This document shows positions 22,383 through 31,628 of a stretch of DNA of 64,000 nucleotides, piece by piece (position 1 is the stretch's first letter; each line of letters starts with the position of its first letter). The stretch covers positions 759,001-823,000 of the forward strand of contig NC_081815.1 in NCBI RefSeq assembly GCF_030704535.1, written 5' to 3'. Source of the stretch: Vitis vinifera (Eukaryota; Streptophyta; Magnoliopsida; Vitales; Vitaceae). Both the position numbers and the translations under genes were made by a program. The notes under the pieces were generated by a model. That model was not told the origin of the DNA, made no database searches, and saw nothing but the letters and a program-made list of their open reading frames with translations.

Positions 22383-22860
22383 AAAAATAATACTCTAAAA
22401 AGAATAGAAATTTTATGAACTCTTTCATTAAATTAAAAATAGCATCCATTTAAATGAAAGTAGTAATGCATCCTGGGTCTCACTAAGCTGCCCGTCAAAG
22501 TCCAGAGTGTCACTCTTGTTTAATCTGAGATAGTATCTCTTCCTAAATGGCTCTGCCCAGACATCCAAGATTTTAAAGCATAAATTGAAAGACATAAAAC
22601 AAAGAGAGAATAAATGGAGATTGAAAAGATGTCTTACATTCAAGCTGAAAGATAAAGTTGATACAAGCTCACACTAAGAACACCAAGAACACTCACTCAC
22701 TTCAAGCTTTAGGAAGAACTTAAAAATAACTAAGAGAGGTGTACTAGTTCCTAAAGCGCTTTTGGATCAAAGTAGTAATGTAACATGATATCAGAACCCT
22801 AATTTATAGGAAATTATGAGTTCAAGTCCCATTGATTGTTTATTTCATACTGTTATTTCC
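22151..22860. other. Promoter side of SSL copy 2 and distal 3' flank of copy 3
   Basis: A TA microsatellite lies at 22340-22375. Bases 22762-22860 repeat 15290-15388 downstream of copy 1, with a shared core gatcaaagtagta and then ccctaattta. They are therefore the outer part of the SSL duplication unit, cut off from copy 3 by the retrotransposon. No gene was seen. Confidence 0.65.
22340..22375. repeat. TA microsatellite
   Basis: About 18 TA dinucleotides in the promoter-side spacer of SSL copy 2. Confidence 0.9.
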
Positions 22861-23079
22861 AGATGGAAATGCAGGCAAGAAGAAAATACAAACAGAGAAA
22901 ACAGAGAGAATGGAGAGAAAAGAAAGCAGAGAATATTTTGGAATTCTAGCACAAGCACAAAATGAGCCGGAGACAAATTTATATAGTGTAGGAAAGGTAA
23001 AACCAACCATACACGTGGTAGGACCTGATACAAAGTAACATTTCCTACGGCTGAGCATAACTAATTGCATTGTTTAACA
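22861..23079 (-). repeat. 3' LTR of the copia element
   Basis: About 219 bp, direct copy of 24953-25183. It is flanked on the inner side by a purine-rich tract (minus strand) and on the outer side by the TTTCC target duplication. Confidence 0.92.
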
Positions 23080-24952
23080 TCCCCCCACAAGCGAAGAGGG
23101 TTGTGAAGCACAGTCAACTTGTTTCGTAGACTTTGAAAGTGAGGTGTAGGCAACGACTTGGTCAGGATGTTTGCAAGTTGCCCTTCAGAAGGTGTAAATT
23201 TGACCAATAAGGGTTTATGGAGCACACGATCACGAATGAAATGATAATCAATTTCAATGTGCTTTGTATGAACATGTAAAATGGGATGAGCAGCAAGATA
23301 TGTGGCGTTGAGATTATCACAAAAGAGGACTGGGGGAGTAAAGAACAAAATGTGTAGTTCAGTGAGAAGTGTTTCAATCCAAATAAGTTCTGAAGCGGCA
23401 TTAGCAAGGCCTTTGTATTCGGACTCAACACTTGAATGAGAAACAACTTTTTGTTTAGTATAAGACCAGGAAATCAAATTAGGGCCAAGGAAACAATAGT
23501 GGCCACTTGTACTTTTCTGATCATCCGGGTAGTCAGCCCAATCAACATCAATATAACAAGTGAGAGAGAGATCAGTAGATGGTTGAAGAGAAATGCCATG
23601 AGAAATTGTACTCTTGAGATAGCAAAGAATCCTCTTAACAGCTTGCCAATGAGTTGTGGTCGAAGAATGCATGAATTGGCAGACCTTGTTGACAGAAAAA
23701 TTAATGCCTGGTCGGGTGATGGTACAATACTGTAGAGCCCCCACAATTCTGTGGTACAAAGATGGATTCGAAAGAGGCTCACCATCATACAAGGACAAGG
23801 AAGATGAGGTGCTCATAGGAGTAGAAGCATGCTTACAGTCAAACATTTGAGCTCGATAAAGGAGATCAGTAATGCACTTGTGTTGACATAGATGCAAGGA
23901 TGATGGAGTACGAGTAACTTGAATGCCCAAAAAATAAGAGAGAGACCCCAAATCCTTGAGAGCAAACTGATTATGTAGTTGGTCAATCAAGGAGTTCACC
24001 AAGATAGAGTGACTACCTGTGATAATAATATCATCCACATAAATCAACAAAATAATAATGGAGGATCCTTTGTTGGAGAAGAACACCGAAGTATCAAATT
24101 TGGAGCCTTGGAAACCACACTTCAACATATAAGTACTGAGCTTTGTATACCACGCATGAGGACTTTGTTTAAGGCCATATAAAGCCCTGTTCAACTTGCA
24201 AACATAGCATAGATTAGTAGCACTGATAAAACCAGGAAGTTGCTCCATGAAAACAGTTTTTGATACAACTGTTTGATGGGGCATTGAAGAGAAATCGCTA
24301 AACTTAAAACAATTCAGATAGTAGTGGGCTTAACAATTCGGCTAAAGGTTTCAAAATAATCCAAGCCAAGTGTCTTTTGAAAACCTTTAACAACTAACCG
24401 GGCTTTATATCTTTCAAGGGAGCCATCTGGTTTGAGCTTGACCTTAAAGACCCACTTGCAGCCAATTACTTTGTGATTAGGTGGTAGAGACATCAATGTC
24501 CAAGTATCATTTCTAATAAGGGCTTCATATTCTGTAGTCATAACCCTTTGTCAATGATTATATTTGACTGCTTGGTGAAAAGAGGTAGACTCAAAAAGAG
24601 CAAGATCAGTAGGAAAGTCAAGTGCTGCCACAAGGGTTTTAGGTTTATAAATTCCAGCCTTGGATCTAGTCATCATGGGATGAGTGTTGGTGGGAGGTGG
24701 GGGTGATGGAGAACAAATTCTGGTAAGTCAGTAGGTACAGCAAATGGAATTGGACGTATTGAAGTAGTGGGATGAGTGTCTTGTGAGAAACGAGGAGAGA
24801 GAGATGTGGGAGGAGAAGAAAGAGAATGAGAAGACAATGGGAATGTAGATTGATGAAGGGAAGGAGAAGAAGAAAAAGAAGGTAAAATAGAATTGGGATG
24901 TGGAGTGGTTGAGGAAGGAAAGTAGTGTTTGACATTTTTGGCTTTGATACCA

Positions 24953-25183
24953 AGATGGAAATGCAGGCAAGAAGAAAATCGAAACAGATAAAACAGAGAG
25001 AATGGAGAGAAAAGAAAGCAGAGAATATTCTGGAATTCCAGCACAAGCACAAAATGAGCCGGAGACAAATTTATATAGTGTAGGAAAGGTAAAACTAACC
25101 ATACACGTGGCAGGACCTAATACAAAGTAACATTTCCTACCGCTGAGCATAACTAAATACATAACTAATTGCATTGTTTAACA
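24953..25183 (-). repeat. 5' LTR of the copia element
   Basis: About 231 bp. It has a 12-bp extra piece (a local duplication of an aactaaatacat-like stretch) relative to the other LTR. A primer-binding-site-like sequence adjoins its inner end. Confidence 0.92.
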
Positions 25184-25269
25184 TTTCCGAACTTATTATG
25201 ATGACAGGCCGGGGATCGAAAATCCCTTGTTTCGGCTTTTCCAAATCTTGTTCTTCCTAAATTGAAACA

Positions 25270-27744
25270 TCAAGCAGCTTTGAGTGGTAATTTTCCTATG
25301 AAGTTGGTGTTGAGACTTCCCAAATAGAGATGGTCCTCAAACTCCAAAGCTGATGTCACAAAGGACATAACCTTCCCATTAGGATCATCAAACTTGTCGA
25401 CTATCTTCCCATCAGCTGCAACTTTCACTACCGTTGCCTTCTCATTCGAGCCGTTAACTAACTGGAACAGTTTCGGAAATGTTGCCAGGAAGTGCTTTAA
25501 TGCCTTGGAAGCGTGCACAAACTCAAAACCATCAGAAGCCAACTGTACAACAACAATACTTGTTAGCTTTCTCATTCCACACCCGTTTCTAGCTTTAATT
25601 GGGGACTTTTAAATGGTGATACAATACAATTTCACTACAGCAAATAGTAATATTTTCTGGGCTTTCTTATTAAGCTCCTTTTTAAAATATAAGCTCTTTC
25701 AATAAAACTAATTAAGTATAAAAACTTTTATTAAGCTTAAAAATGGGTTTTTGACTTTTGGTGTCAACCAGACATTAACTGCTTTTCACAATTTGAGTGT
25801 TTACATACCTTAATTAAAGCGATCCAAAACGACCCGTCGGGGGCAAGATTGATGTTATCAGGTCCATTGGGAAGGTTGTCGATAAAAGTTTCGGTTCTTC
25901 CTTTCCTCTCCCCCTTCAGCCAATACTTTAGACACCTAAATCTGACACACAACACATGATCATAAAGAGAATTAGCATTTTTTTTTTTTGGGGGGTGTTA
26001 ACAACATTCACTCACTTCCATGTCTCGCAAACAACCAGAAAATCTTCGTCTTGTGAAAGGGCCACGCCATTGGGAAAGGCCAGGTTATCAAGTATTATAG
26101 ATGTCTCATTCAATAGAGGATCATATTTGAGAAGCTGCCCATGAGGCTTTGCCTCAAGCAGGTCCAAGTACCAGTGATGGAGTCCGAATTTTGAGCTTGC
26201 AACGCTGAAATACAGGCTCCCATCTGATGCTTCAATCACATCGTCTGCAAACCTGATCCAACAAAATTTTGAATTAGTGCTTCTCAGCTGTGTGAGGATT
26301 CGTAAAAACTGTAGTTCATAGAATGGACAAAATTATTTTCTTCCAAATGATATTCATCAATAGCATCCCTCTAATTTCTTAGTTTTTAAGTGTACAAAGC
26401 TGGACTTTTTGGCATGCTATGAATGGAAATTAATGACAAACTGTTACCTTATCTCGGACCCGTTAACATGTGATGTAAGGAAAGACACTCCATCTTCTCC
26501 AACCTTAAGAAGACCCTGCAAATCACAACAATCAATTTCCGTTATCTGGCATCAGGGTCACAACAGCTGAACAGCTCATGAAAGTTGGGGAAGCCCCAAA
26601 CCTGATACACACGCTAGCGAAATAAACGACGGGCAAAAGACGAGATTTTAACGTATTTGGTATCTCCTAACACTCAAGATCCTCATAATTAATCAAACAC
26701 TCAAGAATCCATTAATATTAAGACCCTATTTAATAACTATTTTTAATGACAGTTCTTAAAAATAGTTTTTGTGAATAGTCTCTCAATTTGTTGAACAAAT
26801 GTTTATCGGAACCTCAAACGTTTTTAATCTATTTTTTATTTTAAAACAAAAAAACCTTTTATATGTGGTGTCTTAATTTTAATCCTTTTTACATATTTAT
26901 ATAATTATTTTCAAAAAATAAATAAAAAACAACTAAATGGTTAAAATTGTTTTTCGAAGATACTGTCAATAGTTTTTTTTTATTATTAAATATGTTTTCT
27001 CGTTTTTTTTTTTTTTTTGAAAAATAAAAAAATAAACCGACCTTAAACCTCTAATTCTCCGCTCAACTATGTTCGCAATCTCTAGGATATACATAACCAA
27101 GCAAACTCAAAACGGTTGGACCACCAGGTGTTGAGCGGGAACCTCGACACAACATCCTCTTATTAGAGCAATAAAACCAATTTAGGTTTCATAATGCAAC
27201 AAAACCCACTTGTTACCAACTTACCACACTGGAATGGCCACTAATTTAAGAGACGACAAGTCTAACCTTTTGTGCGTCACATACAAAGATGCCACCAGCC
27301 CTTGCGGTGGTGATTCCTAGTAAAGCATAACCTCCAATCAGCTTCCAATCTTCCCATGATCCATTTCTATGCAATCTTTTGATCCACCCATCTCTCGTAG
27401 CTGTGTACAGTATACCCTCTTCGTCAAAACAAAGATCTTCTGGTTTATTCAGAAACCCTTCTCCAATTTTAGTCACTTCCTACAAAAATCAACAGTACAC
27501 AACAGATATTATATACATAACAAAGCTCCAAAGAGAGAGCAAAGGAGGAAAACAAGGCTACCTGTAACTTGTTGTTTGTGGGAAGATTAATGGCAGCTGA
27601 AACAGGAGGCAGGTGAAGTGGATCTGGGGAAATGGGTGAGAAGAAGTAGATTTGGAGTGTTGAAGCAAGTATGGAAGCCAAAACAAAGCTTGAACATGTC
27701 TGCAGGTGCTGTTTTGAGGGTCTGAATCCATTGTTGCCGGCCAT
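25270..27744 (-). CDS. Strictosidine synthase-like protein, tandem copy 3
   Basis: Same six-exon plan. Minus-strand coding exons: 27562-27744, 27267-27479, 26448-26515, 26016-26252, 25809-25941 and 25270-25542; 1107 nt, 368 residues. The protein starts MAGNNGFRPSKQHLQ with one hydrophobic anchor and ends GKLPLKAA. It is closest to copy 1 in the last exon and to copy 2 in exons 1 and 4, so exchange between copies is possible. Intron 2 (751 bp, against 122 and 160 bp) holds an insertion of about 600 bp. The copia element lies about 85 bp beyond its stop codon, so it may affect the 3' untranslated region or polyadenylation. The frame and all splice sites are intact. Confidence 0.9.
26603..27210. 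mobile_element. Probable insertion inside intron 2 of SSL copy 3
   Basis: Introns 2 of copies 2 and 3 align on both sides (aaagttggggaag ... and ... atggcca), but copy 3 has about 600 bp more between a ccaaacc-like and an aaaaccc-like junction. The extra piece holds no recognisable coding sequence. Family unknown; a solo LTR or a non-autonomous DNA element are both possible. Confidence 0.5.
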
Positions 27745-29334
27745 ACTTAGCTAAAGGATTGACGAGGAAGATTGCCTTTTTGGTAGTGTTGATAAGGATG
27801 TGAAAGGCCCAGGGTTCTCTGAGCTACAGTATCTGTCACACTGTAGCAGTTTTGTCAGTGTCAGTCTTTTTCTCACAAGTCCAATAATTTAACATGGAAA
27901 AGTGAGTTTTAAATTTTAATGCGATTTTGAAGAGCAAAAATATTAGAAAAAAAATAATACTCCAAAAATATTAAAATAATTAATTAAAATAAAATTAGTA
28001 AATTACTCTACATTCAAATGAAATAAAATCCTAATTCAATAACCATAAACTTTATTGAAAAATTTATATTTTTTTTTATTGGAAAATTTTCTAACATTCA
28101 ATGATTTTGACCTAAAAGTATATAAAAACAATAAATATTTTGGAATCAATCATTTGAAATATAGAAAGAATTTTTTCTTCCCTTTGACATGGGAATTCTT
28201 GCTTGTTAAGGAAAAATATTATTGTGTCAATTCCTTTTTTTCCCTTATAAATAGTGGAAAATATCATGGATATCATTTACATTATACTTTTTACATATAT
28301 TTTTTTATTATTTTAATTGGAAATTAAAACTAATGTGAAAGTCAACATTTTTGAAGAAAAATGTCGGTTTTATAAAAGTTTTGTTAAACATAAAATAAAT
28401 ATTATTTCTTTGAAATTATGATTTATTATTGGCTTTAAATTTTAACTAAAACAAAATTATAAAAAATCAAAAGAGATAAAGTAAATAATAAAAGAAATAT
28501 CACCAATAAAAAAATTCAAAAGAGATCAAAATAAATAATAAAAAAATTACTCTTCTAAATTTCGAACGTGTACTCTTAGTTTATTTAAATTCTTTCATTT
28601 TAAACATTATAAATCGATCTTATAAATCTAAAATATAACTCGAGAATAATATCATTATATAATATATTTTCCAATTTTTTTATGTTAGAGAAAAAAAAAT
28701 GGGGTAACTTATAAGGCTATAACAAATATTAAATAATAAAAAAATATGAGATAAATATGGAAAATAAATAAATAAGATATAGTTATTAAAAATGAGGCTG
28801 GTATAAAATACAGAAAGATGAAATTTTTACGGGCGCGTGCGACTTTTAATTTAGTTGTTTTTTTTTTTTCTCCTTTTATAATATCAATAACTTTTCATGC
28901 CTTGGAGAAACCCTAGAAAAAATTTGTTTATCGATTATAGGTTTGTCTGTCACAGATTCACATACTCTTTGGTGACAGTAAGTGACTGAGCCGTTGCCAC
29001 TTATATGCTTCGGAGCGTCAATGGTTGGTGACTTTACCCGTGTCACCAAAAAGGAGAAAACCGCAGTCTAATAGACTAATGCAACTAAAGACCTGGAGCC
29101 GCAAAGAATCTCCGTGCAACCAGGGTGAGATATCGACACGTGTAGGATAAAGTGCAAGGAACCACTCGTCCTAGATGTACAGTGCATTGGTGCTACCGTT
29201 TCACATTCAGTTAAGCAAACATTTTTCATATGGAAAGAACAACTCACCCCGCACATATCCCTCTCATCGTCTTCTTCAATTCTGGAGAGAGAAAGAGAGC
29301 GAGGTGGGTTAGAGAGAGAAACTGCAGTAATTGG
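27745..29334. other. AT-rich spacer, no gene seen
   Basis: Starts with the promoter side of SSL copy 3 and turns into very AT-rich sequence (28000-28860) without coding signs. It ends with the GA-rich leader region of the next gene. Confidence 0.6.
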
Positions 29335-29352
29335 ATGCATTTATCATCGTAG
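29335..29352 (+). promoter_or_regulatory. Five-codon upstream ORF before the DUF1677 gene
   Basis: ATG followed by CAT-TTA-TCA-TCG and TAG, ending 2 bp before the main ATG at 29355. If the leader is transcribed from upstream, ribosomes would meet this ORF first. Such a close spacing could lower translation of the main frame. Confidence 0.5.
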
Positions 29353-29354
29353 CA

Positions 29355-29765
29355 ATGGCGATTTCAGGGTCGGAGTCTCAACTGCCTCCTCTGAAAGTGG
29401 TGGTTCCGTCGACGGAAGCGGAGTTCGTGAAATGCGACTCGTGTGGATTCACGGAGGAATGCACGCCGGAGTACATATCCCGTGTTCGTGAGAAGTACCA
29501 CGGGCTGTGGATATGCGGACTCTGCGTGGAGGCGGTGAAGGACGAAGTCATGAGATCAGAGAGGGTCATCACCACCGAGGAGGCGCTGAACCGCCACATC
29601 AGTTTCTGCAAAGACTTCAGATCTTTCAGTCCACCAAATGCAACGGAGCATCCTATCTCCGCCATAGGCCGCCTTTTCCGCCGGAGCTTGGACTCGCCGA
29701 GATCTCTCCCGTCCACTCCCTCTGGCGAAGTAGATGTACCGCCGGAAAGCTGTTTCATTGAGTGA
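29355..29765 (+). CDS. DUF1677 family protein
   Basis: A single-exon gene of 136 residues. The N-terminal half carries the family signature: VKCDSCGFTEECTPEYI, then KYHGLWICGLCVEAVKDEV. The two CxxC pairs (C27/C30 and C54/C57) suggest a small metal-binding module. The C terminus is serine/proline rich (LDSPRSLPSTPSG). Function is not known for this plant family. The start was taken at the in-frame ATG at 29355, giving MAISGSESQ; an earlier TTG in frame is not a likely start. GC content is well above the flanks, which supports a real exon. Confidence 0.88.
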   Translation: MAISGSESQLPPLKVVVPSTEAEFVKCDSCGFTEECTPEYISRVREKYHGLWICGLCVEAVKDEVMRSERVITTEEALNRHISFCKDFRSFSPPNATEHPISAIGRLFRRSLDSPRSLPSTPSGEVDVPPESCFIE

Positions 29766-31214
29766 CAATGCCCCGGATTCCAAGGTAACAATCATCGCTG
29801 CAAAATTTTGCAAGCACTAATTTAAGCCTCTATTGCTATATATATACTGTATGTGATATACGAAGTAACAATAAACCTACTAGTGTTGGGAGATCTTGTA
29901 TATATAAATACATATATATTTAAAAGAATTTCGAAATTTTAGGTTCCAATATCTTCTTTTATTTTCCATTACCATTATCATAAAAACGGAAGTATGATAA
30001 TCCAGGGATTGGCTTTGGCCATTCAGCATCTGTATAAATACAACTGAGTGATTCACCTTCTACGAAAATTCTAGTTTTGTCGGGGTTGAATAAGTTAACA
30101 GTGGATGATGAGCTGTATCTGTGGGGCGATATAGGATAGATGGAATAGAGGAATCTTACCATGTTAGTGGTCTGATATTTTTGGTAGGATTAGGTGGGTT
30201 CAGGCCCGTTTAAGGATTGGCTGTTTGTATAAAATGGCTTGTTTGGAAGTTATTTAGATGAGGACAATGGAGATAGTGGCTCAGTATGAATTTGCAGTGA
30301 GGAGGCTGCTAAGAGAGGAGTTGGAGAGCATGGCGAAACAGTAGGCTTAAGCTGATGTTAAGCATATTTACATTTAAGTTAGGAGGCTTGTATCCCTACA
30401 TACGAAGGAATAGCCTCCAAAAGTACCCCAGAGAGAGTAGAAAATATTCTGCTGGCAAAGGGAAGGAGGGAAGGAGAATCAAAGCGAATAACAAGACAAA
30501 ATTGCTTGCTCTGGAAATGGTAAAGCGTCCAAAGTCGAATTAATACCTGCCATCCCTATTCGCTTGCCCTTACTTCTCCACGAGAGAGTAATGAATGTGT
30601 TGGACCAACTCTATCATTGAATTTCAAGTACACTATGTGACATCAGTGTGGAGTGGTGAAGCGTAACAACCATGTAAGCCCCTAATTATTGCCAGAAAAC
30701 CAGACTTCAGCTTGGAGCTTCGAGTTGGGCTTGTTTCCTTTTAGGTCAGGTCAGGTCCACCGTTCGTTAAGTCATTTAGAAGTTATCAATGTAAATTGAA
30801 GGAAAATGCTAAGCCATGAAGTTTCGTGCCAGAACTTCAAATCTCAACTGTTTATGAAAATTATGTAAGCAAATGAAATCATTTTTATCAACGTAACGGT
30901 TTTGATCATCATTTTCCGGTTAGCTTTTGGCACCGTGTAATGACACTGAACTGAATTGCTTCTTAAGCTAAGATTCAGACGACTTAATTGCTGAAACAGT
31001 ATGGGACCTTTCTCACATAAGTATATAAAAGACAAGTGACTAATTTCAGTCCAATAGACATTCCAACATTCCTTTTGGAACTTTTCACGTGCCTTAACAC
31101 CTGCAAATCATATAGATACTCCAATGAACTACCCCATAAGCGTGATTTTACCTGCTTCATCCCTCAGTACCTGTAAATTTAACCAGGAATCAATGGTATG
31201 ATTCTGGAAATGAA
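29766..31214. other. Intergenic region, no gene recognised
   Basis: Holds the 3' end of the DUF1677 transcript and mixed unique sequence. A short frame near 30257-30342 (MRTMEIVAQYEFAVRRLL...) looks protein-like but is too short to assign. Confidence 0.5.
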
Positions 31215-31435
31215 TCCTATATTTTTGCATTTGAATGTTTGAAGAAGCTTTGGGGGCATTATAAAGATAACAGCTATTATTATCTGCAGCACTGAATTGA
31301 CAAAAATGGGGTTCATAATTATGCGGATGCAATAATCCTGTGCCAGAATCAAGCCCTTCGCAAGTTTGATATTTACACCCCTAAAAATGCTGAGAAGTTC
31401 AAGTGGAGCCAATGGAACGAAGAGAGTCAACTCAC
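31215..31435 (+). pseudogene. Unidentified coding-like fragment
   Basis: Read on the plus strand, this gives a protein-like string with one internal TGA: AFECLKKLWGHYKDNSYYYLQ, then the stop, then DKNGVHNYADAIILCQNQA and TPKNAEKFKWSQWNE. The mix of residues looks like a globular protein rather than chance. I do not recognise the family. It may be a decayed gene piece downstream of ALDH7, or a chance frame. Confidence 0.3.
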
Positions 31436-31628
31436 GCTATAAAAATTATTGTTCTGATTGGTTCTATTTTATTAGAACTGGAGTAAAAAACTAACAATAG
31501 TCTTAGAATCTCCATTTACATGTTTTGACACAGAAGGCCTAAACTTGAAAGCAGAATTTATCTGAAACCATCAATCGGATGGAAGATTATTCCCAATGAA
31601 CAGACAGTACATACCTCCACAGTAGTTG

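Larger units (their letters stand above)
22861..25183 (-). mobile_element. Ty1/copia LTR retrotransposon, internally deleted fossil
   Basis: Long terminal repeats lie at 22861-23079 and 24953-25183, both in direct orientation, starting TGTTAAAC on the minus strand. The 5-bp target duplication TTTCC is at 22856-22860 and 25184-25188. Next to the 5' LTR is a primer-binding-site-like TGGTATCAAAG; next to the 3' LTR is a purine tract. The interior keeps the reverse transcriptase (IYVDDIIITG, YFLGIQV) and copia-type RNase H (VDWADYPDDQKSTSG, LFCDN, ANILTKSL). Gag, protease and integrase regions are missing. The element is broken, with a large deletion and a few further breaks. By eye the LTRs differ at about 9 sites plus one 12-bp indel, about 4 percent, suggesting an age of one to a few million years depending on the rate used. 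Confidence 0.93.

Noticed and set aside
24666-25174. Several overlapping open frames rich in S, F and L
   Set aside because: They fall in the 5' LTR and adjoining part of the copia fossil and are frames of the same repeat DNA.
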